DNA of 64,000 nt. It comes from a virus. The notes beneath the pieces were generated by a model. That model saw only the letters and a list, made by a program, of their open reading frames with translations, searched no databases and had not been told where the DNA came from. Location: the IMG/VR virus record IMGVR_UViG_3300041964_000083, positions 89,953 to 153,952 of that record. One strand, given 5' to 3'. Of this stretch, positions 40,381 through 50,577 are shown piece by piece; within the stretch, counting starts at the first letter, position 1; every line of letters starts with the position of its first letter. A program made the position numbers and the translations under genes.

Positions 40381-41674
40381 AACAGGGAGGAACGCAAGTG
40401 TGCGGTTTTAACCGCCTACAGTCTATTGGTATTTTCATAGATTTTGGTGTACGATAAACATTATTCACTTGTGAGATTTTACTGACTTGAAACAAGTTCT
40501 GACTATAGCTTGTAAGCTTCAACCAAGCCTTGAGCAGGTTTTCAAAATAGAAGAACTGCTCAAGGCTTTTGCTGATGGCTGCAACTATGCGAATCAGAAC
40601 GTCAAAGTTTCGATAACCAGTAAAACAACTATTCAGAACTTGGTGTATCAATCCCTGCGAGAGCAGTTTGGATTGAGCGCCAACCAAGCCGTTAGAGTGT
40701 GCGCCAGAGTTGGAGCTAATCGAAAGACAGCAAAACTCAAAGGTAAACCTGTTAAGGAATTCAAGCCAACCAGTGCTGACTATGATGCTAGGATCTTCTC
40801 GTTTAGAGAAAAAGACTGGACAGTTAGCTTGACACTCCTCAATGGTCGAGAACACATCAAAATAGATGCGGGAAACTACCAAAGAGGAAAACTTAAAGGT
40901 AGAACACCAACATCTGCTCAGTTGTGTAAACACCGCGACGGCAAGTACTACATCCACATTCAGATTAAGGATGACGCGCCTGATCCTGTTAAGACAAAAA
41001 ACGTTATCGGTGTTGATTTTGGAAGGCGTGACATAGCCGTAACTAGCAATGGGGACAAATGGGATGGAACTGGAATAACCAAAGCCAGAGATAAGTTTTC
41101 CAAGCTCAGAGCTTCTCTCCAAGCAAAAGCCTCGAAAGGCACAAGAACGAATCGAAGACGAGTTAGAAATATCTTGAAACGGTTGTCGGGGCGTGAGAGA
41201 AGATATCAAACGTGGTTGAACCACACAATTAGTCGAGCAATCATTCAGGATGCCTTGAAGTCTAGCAGCCTTGTCGCTATTGAGGACTTGACTGGCATCC
41301 GAGATAGAACCAATCAACAACCCCGCAATAAAACAGAACGTAGGCGCTCCAACTCGTGGGCATTCTATCAACTTCGACAGTTTCTTGAATACAAAGGTAT
41401 TCGAGCGGGAATCGAAGTGATAGCTGTCTCCCCTAGGTACACAAGCCAAACGTGCCATCAATGCCTGCATATTGGATTGAGGTCTGGAAAGCGGTTTGGT
41501 TGTACCAATAAAAGCTGTGGTTGGCATGGGGATGCTGATTGCAATGGTTCTGAAATGATTCGGCTCGTGGGCTTGTCCGTAACGCAAGCTGAAGGCTCGA
41601 AGATTCTTAGCTGTGAACTCAGTTGGGACTCTTCAGGGCTATTGAAAGCCCCGTCTCTTTAGAGCGGGGAAGTT
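40361..41674 (+). mobile_element. TnpB-only IS200/IS605-type element
   Basis: Both ends carry a related hairpin: CCCTGT-CTCTTTAGA-ACAGGG at 40367-40387 and CCCCG...CGGGG with the same CTCTTTAGAG core at 41649-41669. A further small hairpin (GCGGTTTTAACCGC) lies at about 40402. There is no TnpA. The right hairpin is where an omega (guide) RNA scaffold would end. Exact ends are not certain. Confidence 0.65.
40487..41662 (+). CDS. tnpB: TnpB, RuvC-like RNA-guided nuclease of IS200/IS605 elements
   Basis: 391 residues starting with TTG. The split RuvC site is complete: D177 in IGVDFGRRDIAV, E266 in LVAIEDLTGI and D349/D351 in WHGDADCNGSEMI. The zinc finger is C323xxC326 and C339xxxxC344. TnpB nucleases use an RNA made from the element's right end to cut DNA next to a short motif. 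Its stop lies in the right-end hairpin. No tnpA partner is in the window, so movement would need help in trans. Confidence 0.92.
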   Translation: MKQVLTIACKLQPSLEQVFKIEELLKAFADGCNYANQNVKVSITSKTTIQNLVYQSLREQFGLSANQAVRVCARVGANRKTAKLKGKPVKEFKPTSADYDARIFSFREKDWTVSLTLLNGREHIKIDAGNYQRGKLKGRTPTSAQLCKHRDGKYYIHIQIKDDAPDPVKTKNVIGVDFGRRDIAVTSNGDKWDGTGITKARDKFSKLRASLQAKASKGTRTNRRRVRNILKRLSGRERRYQTWLNHTISRAIIQDALKSSSLVAIEDLTGIRDRTNQQPRNKTERRRSNSWAFYQLRQFLEYKGIRAGIEVIAVSPRYTSQTCHQCLHIGLRSGKRFGCTNKSCGWHGDADCNGSEMIRLVGLSVTQAEGSKILSCELSWDSSGLLKAPSL

Positions 41675-41740
41675 TACTCAGTTAAACCTATTTGCGGTTT
41701 AATAGTACACATTTGTAAAGCAATATGCTTTAATAAAGGT

Positions 41741-41884
41741 ATGGACAAAAAACAGATGCTTAACGTGCGAGTGCCTGAATCTGAGATGAAAATCTTAAAA
41801 GATTATTGCGATCGCACAACCAGAACCCAAACCGAAGTAATCCGTGAGTTGATTCGTTCGCTTGCTGAGAAAAACAAAAATTAG
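41741..41884 (+). CDS. Ribbon-helix-helix protein, 47 aa
   Basis: MDKKQMLNVRVPESEMKILK followed by DYCDRTTRTQTEVIRELIRS, a minimal strand-helix-helix of the CopG type. SD AAGG before the ATG. Probably a local repressor or antitoxin; no toxin partner is obvious. Confidence 0.75.
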   Translation: MDKKQMLNVRVPESEMKILKDYCDRTTRTQTEVIRELIRSLAEKNKN

Positions 41885-41962
41885 TTTATGCGATCGCGCT
41901 TTGCCTTGAGAACTTACGCGATCGCGCATCAAATAACCAACATTAATGGAGCAAGGAGAATT

Positions 41963-42463
41963 ATGGCAACGCTTTATATAGGGCATAGATTAATCGCTAG
42001 CAATGCTAACGACGCAGCAAAGAAAGGAGTAAAAGAATTACAAATACTATGGGAAAAGATTAGCGCAGGTTTATTAGACATAGAGAAAGATTGTCAAGTA
42101 AAATTTCCAGATTTATGTTTTGAAATCGAAGAGCTTGATTTAGCAAATGTAGATGTTGATTTAGTCTACGAAAACAAAGACGAGAAAATTTGGGAATTAT
42201 GCGCGAATGTGTGCATTAAAACTACACACCCTGACGAAATTCCTGAATGTGATTATGAATTTTGTGCCATTAGTCGATGGAAACAAATCGGAGAACCAAC
42301 ACAAAACGAAATTTATGAACCACTGTATGAATGCGATTGGACTACCATTAAACCTTTAATTTCAGGAAGCTTAGAAACAATAGCCGATAATGTTTCGGTT
42401 TGTTTTACAGGTATTTATGTAGATGCCTATTCAGAAATACATGATCGCGAACACTGGCTATAA
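41963..42463 (+). CDS. Hypothetical protein, 166 aa
   Basis: Start at ATG 41963, with AAGGAG at ideal distance (a longer frame from 41888 has no such support). Acidic alpha/beta (CFEIEELDLANVDVDLVYEN). A HIP1 pair at 41890-41930 lies in the leader. Unknown function. Confidence 0.65.
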   Translation: MATLYIGHRLIASNANDAAKKGVKELQILWEKISAGLLDIEKDCQVKFPDLCFEIEELDLANVDVDLVYENKDEKIWELCANVCIKTTHPDEIPECDYEFCAISRWKQIGEPTQNEIYEPLYECDWTTIKPLISGSLETIADNVSVCFTGIYVDAYSEIHDREHWL

Positions 42464-42553
42464 CAGCGTTAGAGGCTATTTGATTTTAACTATTGCGAAC
42501 TGTAACGGAAGCCCTAAAAAGCCGTTAAATGTAAACCACACAAACATAGAACC

Positions 42554-42805
42554 ATGACACAAACTACAAACAAAACAACACAATTTAGCCACAGGACTTT
42601 CAAGGATCTGCCCGTTCCAGCCTATTTCGTATTTTGGGATGCATCCATTCAACCCGGTTTTCTTGAGCCAAAAGAGCATAGCTTCTTTGTCAAGACAAGT
42701 AAGGGTAAAATCTGTAAAGTTGGAGGCGATACGGAGATTGTCTGGCGTAAGGATTGTTTAGTCCGATACTACGGGCAGGATGTTACAAATTTACCTATTA
42801 AGTAA
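42554..42805 (+). CDS. Hypothetical protein, 83 aa
   Basis: Beta-rich (FKDLPVPAYFVFWDASIQPG, then EHSFFVKTSKGKICKVGGDT). Ends before a HIP1-built terminator. No family recognised. Confidence 0.55.
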   Translation: MTQTTNKTTQFSHRTFKDLPVPAYFVFWDASIQPGFLEPKEHSFFVKTSKGKICKVGGDTEIVWRKDCLVRYYGQDVTNLPIK

Positions 42806-42812
42806 TACAAGC

Positions 42813-42848
42813 AAAGCGATCGCGCAATTCAACCCACGCGATCGCTTT
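42813..42848 (+). terminator. HIP1-built hairpin terminator
   Basis: AAAGCGATCGCG / CGCGATCGCTTT, 12-bp perfect stem with a 12-base loop; each arm is a HIP1 octamer. Confidence 0.65.
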
Positions 42849-42890
42849 ACTAAATGATCTAAGACAATACACACTTAAAGGATAACGAAA

Positions 42891-43133
42891 ATGACCAACA
42901 CATACCTAACCCAGCGCGAAGTAAACTTGCTAGAGCTTCTACAAACAGGATGCGCGGCTTACTCTGTTAATCCTAAAGACACCGCAGCTTTAAAGTCTCT
43001 TCAGTTGAAGAAATTGATTTTAGTTTGGCGTAACTCAAACTGGGACAAACAGAGTTTTGATGTGACCTATCAATCGTATGGTTGCTATCCAAACTACGTA
43101 GAAGACGGGAAGCGTTATCAAATTATCGAGTAG
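42891..43133 (+). CDS. Hypothetical protein, 80 aa
   Basis: MTNTYLTQREVNLLELLQTG, probably a helix-rich N-terminus resembling winged-helix first helices, then a strand pair. SD AAAGGA upstream. Unknown. Confidence 0.55.
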   Translation: MTNTYLTQREVNLLELLQTGCAAYSVNPKDTAALKSLQLKKLILVWRNSNWDKQSFDVTYQSYGCYPNYVEDGKRYQIIE

Positions 43134-43152
43134 CTAACAACCAAACACAAAA

Positions 43153-43182
43153 CGCGATCAGGATTCTCTCCTCCTGATTGCG
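43153..43182 (+). terminator. HIP1-related hairpin
   Basis: CGCGATCAGG / CCTGATTGCG, 10 bp including one G-T pair; no T-run. Confidence 0.45.
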
Positions 43183-43253
43183 TGATAGATAAAACAAAAT
43201 CATATCTGTTTTATCTCTAAAACGAGAAAACCATAACACACAAAGGAAAAGTG

Positions 43254-43640
43254 ATGAAAATTAAAGTCAAAAGAGACGCTGATTCTGTTTTCGTTGGGAC
43301 AATAAAAGCCACTGTAGGGATGACTTTTGAATCTGGTGTAAAAATCACAAAAGTTAACGAAAAAAGTATTTCATTAGAAGGAAGCGATTGGTCGGATAAA
43401 CTAACAGATTATACGATCTGGTATACCGAAGCTATCGCTTATGGTTTCGAGAAAATAGAATCGCACGAGTTTGAATTAATAGCCGCAAAGGAACGAAAGT
43501 TCAAAGAAGGCGAATGGTGGTATCACCAAAAAGGTGACGATGTCTACCCCAACATTATCGAAGATCCAATAATGAAAGCTGGCTGGGAATTTGCAAAATC
43601 TGTACAGACGCTTCGAGATTTAGCGCTTAAAAACTTGTAA
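43254..43640 (+). CDS. Hypothetical protein, 128 aa
   Basis: MKIKVKRDADSVFVGTIKAT, first half beta, second half helical. SD AAAGGAAAA precedes ATG 43254. Ends at a HIP1-built terminator. Unknown family. Confidence 0.6.
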   Translation: MKIKVKRDADSVFVGTIKATVGMTFESGVKITKVNEKSISLEGSDWSDKLTDYTIWYTEAIAYGFEKIESHEFELIAAKERKFKEGEWWYHQKGDDVYPNIIEDPIMKAGWEFAKSVQTLRDLALKNL

Positions 43641-43654
43641 CGCTTGACCAAAAA

Positions 43655-43693
43655 GCGATCGCGTAATCCCGTCAAAGACCGCGATCGCCTTTT
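43655..43693 (+). terminator. HIP1-built intrinsic terminator
   Basis: GCGATCGCG / CGCGATCGC stem with flanking A5 and T5 runs. Confidence 0.75.
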
Positions 43694-43727
43694 TCGTGCA
43701 GAAACACTACAACTACAATTTTAGATC

Positions 43728-46700
43728 ATGTATTCATTCCAAAATCTAACCCGCCCCACAGGAACAAAAGCCAAGCTACAAGCCAACCTTGAGGCAGTGA
43801 GACTGCTCAAAGAGCTAGAACACCATACACCCACATCAGCCGAGAAAGATATACTTGCTCAGTTTGTAGGATGGGGTACAGTTGCCAGCGCGATTAATAA
43901 AGAAGTGCTAGAGCTTCTGCCCAACGCTGACTTAAATAGCGATAACGCTTTCCAAACTTCTAAGCCAATTATCGAGGCAATGTGGGAGGTATTAGCCCAG
44001 CTTGGGTTTACTAGCGGGCGGATATTAGAGCCAAGCGCAAATATTGGTTTATTTCCTGGACTACAACCGATTACGCATAGAGAAAAATCTGAATGGTGTT
44101 TAGTTGAAATTGATCCAACCGCCAGCGCGATCGCACAACACCTACACACCGACGTGATCGTTTATCCCAAAGGTTTTGAGAAAGTACCCCTACCCAGTGA
44201 GTTTGATTTAGTCGTTGGTAACTTTCCATTCGGTAAAACCGCACCGTTTGATCCCAATTATACAGACTTCTCATTATCTCTTCATAATTACTTCTGGCTA
44301 AAATCCTTTGATGTTTTGCGAGTCGGTGGAATTGTTGCAGCTATCACCAGCACTGGAACGCTGGACACCAAGCCAGAAGTATTCTGTAAGTTATTGGCTG
44401 AGAAGGGGGCTAAGTTAATCGATGCAGTGCGACTCCCCAACACAGCATTCAAAGATATGGGTACAAGCGTTACTGCTGACCTTATTATCCTACAGAAGTC
44501 AGCCACACCCCAGTCTGGAGTGTGGCTGGAGACAGTTGAAAGCGAGGTTTTAGATAACAACGGAAACCCGATTGAGATAAACCGCTATTTTGCCGAGAAC
44601 CCGGATAAGGTGCTCGGTACTCTCGCCAACTGTACGCTGTATGACGGCGATCGCATAGCGGTTAAAGATGACGGGCGAGATATTAAGCAAGCAATCATTA
44701 AAGCATTTGACATCGAAACGATGTCAGTTTACAAACCGTTACGCAATCCAGTCAGCTTACGGGGGAAACTTCTGCCATCTGAGTTAATTGGTATTAACCC
44801 GTATTCATTCTTACTTCAAGACGGAAAAGTTTACCAGCTACGACCTGATGAGGGTTTAGTGTTGGTAACGCTGAACTCAGACCGAATTAAGGCTGGGTTA
44901 GCACTGAAGTCCACCTTAACTGAGCTTGTAGAAGCGGAAGTAAATGATCGAGAGTGCGAGGGGTTGCGATCACGTCTTAACTTCCAGTACGACCAATTTG
45001 TAAGGCAGTACGGGAACCTACTCAACCCGTACAAGAAGACTCGATCTATATTCACAGACGATAGCGAACTCTATTCGATGCTTTTTGCGCTAGAGGAGAA
45101 ACATGAACTAGAGGATGAGCTGTCAGAAGAAGAGAATCAGGGCTTCGGTGAAGAAATACCTAAGACTCGGAAAAAACTAAAAAAGGAGGTTTACTACACC
45201 AAAGCGGATATTTTCTACAAGAAAGTATCGGGAAGCATCAGAACGCGATCGCACGCTATCACTCAACCCATCGACGCGGTGCATGAGTGCTTAGACAGCT
45301 TAGGTTATCTGGACATCAAGCGAATAGCCGCACAGTTAGACAAGAGTGAGGAAGACGCGATCTTAACTCTTAAGGCTGAGGAGCTAATGTTTTTTGACCC
45401 ACAATTAAAAAAGTGGGTAGTACGGGATGAGTACATTAGTGGTGATACACGCGCCAAGTTACGGCTAATCAGAACGATTAAGCAACTTGATCCGAAGTGT
45501 TTTGCGGAGTGGAAACTAGCTGATAATGAAAACATTCTGACTCGTAGAGACAGTAAGGGGCGATACGTTAATATTTCCCCTTACCTGCTTCCCCCCGCTA
45601 GCGCTGAAATTAAAGCCGATATCGCCCACCGGTTAAAGATTCAGTTTGATATTGACTGCGATGAAGACCCAGAAGCCTATATAAGAGTTGGACTTGGAGC
45701 TAACTTTTTATCAACTCAGGATATAAAAGAGTTTGCCGCTCATATTATTGGTTCTCTTAATGCACAATCTATCAAGTGCGATCGCGTACCAGGATTGGCG
45801 CTTTGGGCAGTCAAGGGCGACAAAAACCTTGCAGCTAAATCTCAGTATGCATCGGAGGGTAGTAGCGGTAATGGTAAGATGGACGCCTTAAAGCTGCTTG
45901 AACATGGCTTAAACCATGCACCCATCAAAATCAAGATTACCTACAAGGCAGCAGACGGTACAGAGTACACCGATCAAAAGGCTACTGAAGAGGCAACAAA
46001 CAACGCCGTAGCAGCACTTGAGCGAATTAAGACTGAGTTTAAACAGTGGTTGTGGCAATGCCCTGAGCGGGCATGGAGAATTACACAAGAATACAACCAC
46101 CTTTATCCACGTCCATTACGGCGCACATATGACGGTAGTTTTTTAACACTACCAGACAGCAACGGTGCAATTAAGCTTAAGACGCATCAGTTAAATGCTG
46201 TAGCACGAATGCGGCAAACTAATCGCTGTTTTCTGCTGCATGAAGTTGGAGTAGGAAAAACATTTAGTCTGATTGCTGGCGCTTATGAGTCAAAGCGGTT
46301 AGGGAAAGCTAATAAACCGCTAATCGTAGTTTTGAAGGCGACATTAGGGCAGTTTGCCGCCAGTTACCGCGCACTTTACCCAAACGCTAAGTTACTAATA
46401 GCTGATGAAGATAGCTTCAACGCCGAGAACCGAAACAAACTAATTGCGAAAATCCAGACAGGTGATTATGACAGCATCATCATGACCCATGATCAGTTCT
46501 ATGCAATCCCTATCAGTTTTGCCGCCAAGATGCAGTGGATTGAAGGGCAGTTGAAGATAGCTCAAGACTATCTGAGTACTGGTGATAAGGCGGATCGTCT
46601 GTTACATCGGGAACTAGAACGACAAGTTGAAGACCTACAAGACCAGTTGAATCAGCTCAAGATTGAAGAAGAGATTGCAGCCGTTAAGCATGATGCGATC

Positions 46701-49106
46701 GCGCTGAAGTCTCTACTCAAACAATTGGAAGCTGATGGCAAAATTGTTATTGATGTTAAAGGCGCGATCGTTTTTAAGGATAAAAAAGGCAAACACGCTA
46801 AGAAAACAGAAAAAACAGCCAAGGTACTGAGCCAGAAAAACAAAGACAAGAAACGGGATACACTCTCTAACTCAATTGATAAAGCTTTCAACCACTACAC
46901 CCGTAACACGATAAATATTGAGTGGGAACAGCTGGGAATCGATTGGATAAATTTTGACGAGTTTCACGCTCTCAAGAATAAAAAGCTGCAAACCAAGCAG
47001 GTAGGTACTGCCGGGATTACCAACAGCGACACGCAGCGGACGCTTAACTGTTATCTCAAATTTCGCCAAGTTTACGAAAATGGTGGTTTTATCGGAGGCG
47101 CTACCGGAACCTACCCGACTAGCTCAATAACAGAACTTTATAATTTGCTGGATTTCTTTGCTCTTGAAGAGTTGAAGAGTACTGGTACTGAGCATTTTGA
47201 CAGTTGGTGTAGTCAATTTGCTGAATCTACGACCGAGCTAGAGTTTACTAGCACTGGGGGATTGAAGCAGAAAACACGGATATCTCGCTTCAAAAATCTA
47301 CCTATCCTTATGGATATGCTGGCAGAGTTTACCGACTTTGCTACAGCGACGGAGTAGGAGTACCGCGTCCTGATGTAGCGCGATAACAATTACAGCCCCA
47401 TTATCAAACGAGCAAGATAAGCTCAATCAGATAATTGCGGGGTATATGGAGCAGGTGCGTCGTGGTCCAGATTATGCACCAACTTACACCAATAAAGAGG
47501 GAAGACGGTTGCTCATAACCCGCTTACTTTAACGGGTATGGGAAGCGCGATCGCGATTGACCCACGGCTTGTTTACCCAAAGGCTAAAAACTTTCGGGAT
47601 AGTAAACTCAACAAACTTATCCACAATGTTTTCCACATCTGGGAAGCAACACAAGAGCAGAAGTTAACTCAGTTAATTTTTTGCGATGCATCCACGCCTA
47701 AAACCGATGGGAGTCTGAACACGTATCAGTACATTAAGGATGCACTCGTTGCACTAGGAAAAAACCCCAAGGAAATAGCTTTTATCCACGACTACGAAGG
47801 GCAAAAGAGAGCGCGGTTATTTGAAAAGATAACTCAGGGTGAGGTCAGAGTGATGATCGCCTCAACTCAGAAAGGGGGAATAGGTGTAAACGTTCAAGGT
47901 AACCAGAAACTACTAACAGGTGGAGTAGTTGCAGTTCATCACCTCGACCTGCACTGGACACCCGCCAGTATGGAGCAGCGCAACGGACGTGCACATCGTC
48001 AAGGCAATCCATGTCAAAAACATGGCAGTTTTATTACGGTACTAGCGGTAAGGGTGATTCACCTGGGTTTGATGCCTACAAATTCGACTTGGTACGCAAA
48101 AAAGCCGCGATGAATTATCAGATTATGTCAGGTAAGGTGACGGCTTGGGAGTGTGAAGATATTGGTGCTGATGCTTCAACCTATATGATGGCAGCGGCAG
48201 CACTTAGCGGCAAAACTGAGGCGATTGAACACGCTAAAGTACTCGATAAACTGCGGAAACTTGACGCCAATGATCGGCAGTTAGGCAATAAGCTTTTAGG
48301 TCAATCGATGAGCAAAAGGAAATTGATAGTGCGATCGCACAAGCTATTAAAGATTTAGCCAACGCAACAACCGATCAGGAGCAGGCACTAGAAGCAGGAG
48401 AGCTGACAGGTAAGTCGTTCAAGGTTGTAATTGAGAAACGCACCTACAAGAATTGGACGAATGCAGACGAAGCATTTAAAGATGCTGTAAGGAGTACGCA
48501 AGGGGTATTTAACGAGCAAAAGCTAGGCAGCATTGCGGGATTCAGCATCATCAAAAAGCAGACGTATGTGTATCTGGTCGGAAAGCAAGACTACTAACAG
48601 CGCGTAATAGCCTAGATTCGGTGCGAGACAAGGTAAAAGACATTGCTGAGGGTAAGTATGTCGATGAGGCTAAAGATCAGCTGGCATACCTAGAGAAGCG
48701 CAAACTAGACTTGCCCAGTGAAATAACCAAACTCTCAGCCGAGTTGAAAATCCTCAAGCATGAGATTGAAGGTTTAGTAACACGGGAGAAGGAGATCAAG
48801 GCTATCCTCACGGCTACCAAGAAAGAAGATGAGAAGGATAAGCCCAAGGAAACAGTAAAACTAATTGATGGTGTACTTGCTCCAGTGCCATCTGTTTACA
48901 AAGGGGTTGAGCCAAAAATTGTTGATTACATCAAATCGCTACCCGAACCCACCAGCATCGACACCGATAAGGTGGAGCTTCGCTGGATAGACGAGATGCG
49001 AAATTTAGAGCGCGTGTTTGTGGAGTCAGTCGCAGATGTTGAAGTAGCGCGGCAGAAGTTAGAGCAAGTTTATCAAACGACCGAACTCAGACTGAACTCA
49101 GCCTGA
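43728..49106 (+). pseudogene. Giant N6-methylase/SF2 helicase protein, several frameshifts
   Basis: The first 1209 codons are intact: methyltransferase motif I (EPSANIGLF, residues 101-109) and catalytic NFPFG (165-169); helicase Walker A HEVGVGKT near residue 840; DEFH Walker B near 1077. After 47357 the sequence continues in other frames: about 47400-47520, 47538-48050 (TGMGSAIAIDPRLVYP ... QRNGRAHRQGNP, helicase motif VI), 48020-48310 (MSKTWQFYYGTSGKGDSPGF ... KLLG), 48310-48595 (EQKEIDSAIAQAIKDLANAT ...), then 48590-49106 (VRDKVKDIAEGKYVDEAKDQ). Four or five indels within 1.3 kb. Joined length is about 1,790 residues, like the DarB/strawberry-notch-type proteins of phages and plasmids that protect incoming DNA from restriction. 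Decay and error are both possible. Confidence 0.85.
44708..44726. repeat. 19-bp dispersed palindrome, copy 13 (inside a gene)
   Basis: TGACATCG-AAA-CGATGTCA, perfect arms with the symmetrical A-to-T variant; read as FDIETMSV. Confidence 0.8.
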
Positions 49107-49135
49107 ACTTAGAACTAACTCAGGCTGAACATCAA

Positions 49136-49642
49136 GTGAACGTTCAATCAAATTTCAATGTAGATTCAGAGTTAACTCAGACCGAGTTCAGCCAAACCTC
49201 AGAAGTAACTCAGACCGAATTCACCAAAACCAAGAGGAAGTACACACGACACGCCTCTACCAAAATAGACCGAACTCACTCTGAACTCAGTCTGAACTTG
49301 CCTAGAACTCAGACTGAACAGTCAGTGAAGATTCAATCTAATTTCAGTTCCAATTCAGTCCCAATTCAGCCTGAGTTCAGTCCTACCTCAGCGTTAACTC
49401 AGGCTGAACCTACTAAAGCTAAGAAGAATACGCGATCGGCTAGTTTTGCTAAACCAAGTAGAACTCAGAGTGAACTCAGAGTGAACTCACCCGCAACTCA
49501 GACTGAAGTTCAACAGAAGTCTGAGAATTCTTCTAAGGTGGCTGCATATCGTCAGAAGCTGGCAGGGAGTTTGGCAAAGTTGGGGCTAGGGAAAGACGCG
49601 ATCGCACGGATTGATGCAAAGGTACGTGATCGCATTTCTTGA
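49136..49642 (+). CDS. TQTE-repeat protein, probably the tail of the helicase gene
   Basis: About 130 residues of degenerate Thr/Gln/Ser/Glu repeats (ELTQTEFSQTSEVTQTEFTK) arranged as two units of about 65 residues, each with a QSNF block, a TKxKxxxR basic patch and RTxSEL; then a small helical domain (KVAAYRQKLAGSLAKLGLGK, DAIARIDAKVRDRIS). The GTG at 49136 is only a formal start: the same frame is open back to about 49085, overlapping the end of the helicase frame, so this may be the real C-terminus of that protein. At DNA level the repeat is built from AACTCAGACTGA-like units. Confidence 0.55.
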   Translation: MNVQSNFNVDSELTQTEFSQTSEVTQTEFTKTKRKYTRHASTKIDRTHSELSLNLPRTQTEQSVKIQSNFSSNSVPIQPEFSPTSALTQAEPTKAKKNTRSASFAKPSRTQSELRVNSPATQTEVQQKSENSSKVAAYRQKLAGSLAKLGLGKDAIARIDAKVRDRIS

Positions 49643-49658
49643 TATTAATCGTTGTCTA
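49640..49658. repeat. Degenerate 19-bp palindrome (copy 14)
   Basis: TGATATTAATCGTTGTCTA: the right arm is preserved, the left arm is decayed. Overlaps the -35 region of the next promoter. Confidence 0.45.
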
Positions 49659-49692
49659 CTTGTTTTAAAAGTGCTACTATTAAAACAAGTAG
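49652..49692 (+). promoter_or_regulatory. Promoter-operator of the 49708 operon
   Basis: TTGTCT (49652-49657), 17 bp, TACTAT (49675-49680). Perfect 13-bp inverted repeats CTACTTGTTTTAA (49656-49668) and complement (49680-49692) cover the promoter, typical of an autoregulated operon. Confidence 0.65.
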
Positions 49693-49707
49693 TTATTTAG
49701 GCTAAAA

Positions 49708-50202
49708 ATGAGCATTACATCAAGACTAGAAAACATCCAACAAACTCACCAGCAATATCTCACCTTAATAGGTATAGAAGATAGAGCAGATGAGTTAGCA
49801 TCGAACAACTTAAACATTGGAGGGTATAGCGAATATCAAAGAATGGCAGCAGTGTCTGTTGTTGAAACGCTGGGATTAGAACAACCTGCAACCGTTCGCT
49901 CTATTGATGCTGTCGCAGAAGTTCTTTACGTTTGTGCGGCTACCCGTCCACCAGCCCTTAAATGGAACGATAACAATCTTCGCCACTATGAAAATTGGAG
50001 AAATCAGCATAACGATTCAAACCTTGCACAGACCTGGATAAACGAAATTCAAGCAATGAGCAATCGAAAGCTAGAAGAGATGGCGTCACATCTCAGGGTA
50101 GATGATGTAAGCAACGAAGTATTTGTAACTTCTTTCAAAGAAGGAAGTGTACATCGTCATGACGGACAGCACGGCGACTTGATGGATTTCGTCCATGCCT
50201 AA
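49708..50202 (+). CDS. Hypothetical protein, 164 aa, first of a two-gene operon
   Basis: Helical (IEDRADELASNNLNIGGYSE, then SIDAVAEVLYVCAATRPPAL) with a histidine-rich end (GSVHRHDGQHGDLMDF). Overlaps the next gene by 8 bp. The palindromic promoter and paired small genes look like a toxin-antitoxin or regulatory pair, but neither protein matches a family I know. Confidence 0.6.
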   Translation: MSITSRLENIQQTHQQYLTLIGIEDRADELASNNLNIGGYSEYQRMAAVSVVETLGLEQPATVRSIDAVAEVLYVCAATRPPALKWNDNNLRHYENWRNQHNDSNLAQTWINEIQAMSNRKLEEMASHLRVDDVSNEVFVTSFKEGSVHRHDGQHGDLMDFVHA

Positions 50203-50569
50203 GCCGCCTAAACCTAATAAATCGGGAAACCTACGAGGAACAAACCCCAACAGTCGCGGCAACAACAATAAAGGTGGTAAGGTAAAAAAAAGTTTTTCTC
50301 TACGTCCTGAAACAATAGCGCGATCGCGTCAACTGGGAACGTCTGCTTCAGACGGAATAGACAAAGGGATTGACAAGCTTTTTGTGATGCTTCCCGTGTT
50401 TAGTAAAGCAAAACTCGCGATTGCGTTGTTGATTCAAAAGCATCCTAAAGCTGAAGAATATGCCGAGTCGGTACTTTTAGAATTAGAAGACTTGGAGATT
50501 GACGCCCTGTACAAAGAGTGCGAAACGGAAGGATTAATTGCGTCTAAGCCAGACGCTTGGATTATTTGA
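50195..50569 (+). CDS. Hypothetical protein, 124 aa, basic N-terminus
   Basis: A disordered basic head (MPKPPKPNKSGNLRGTNPNS, RGNNNKGGKV) leads to KKSFSLRPETIARSRQLGTS, which could be the strand and first helix of a ribbon-helix-helix, followed by helices. Likely DNA-binding partner of the gene upstream. Confidence 0.6.
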   Translation: MPKPPKPNKSGNLRGTNPNSRGNNNKGGKVKKSFSLRPETIARSRQLGTSASDGIDKGIDKLFVMLPVFSKAKLAIALLIQKHPKAEEYAESVLLELEDLEIDALYKECETEGLIASKPDAWII

Positions 50570-50577
50570 GCAGTGTG

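Noticed and set aside
40340-41587. 415-codon minus-strand frame opposite tnpB
   Set aside because: Shadow of the tnpB gene, which has all RuvC and zinc motifs on the plus strand.
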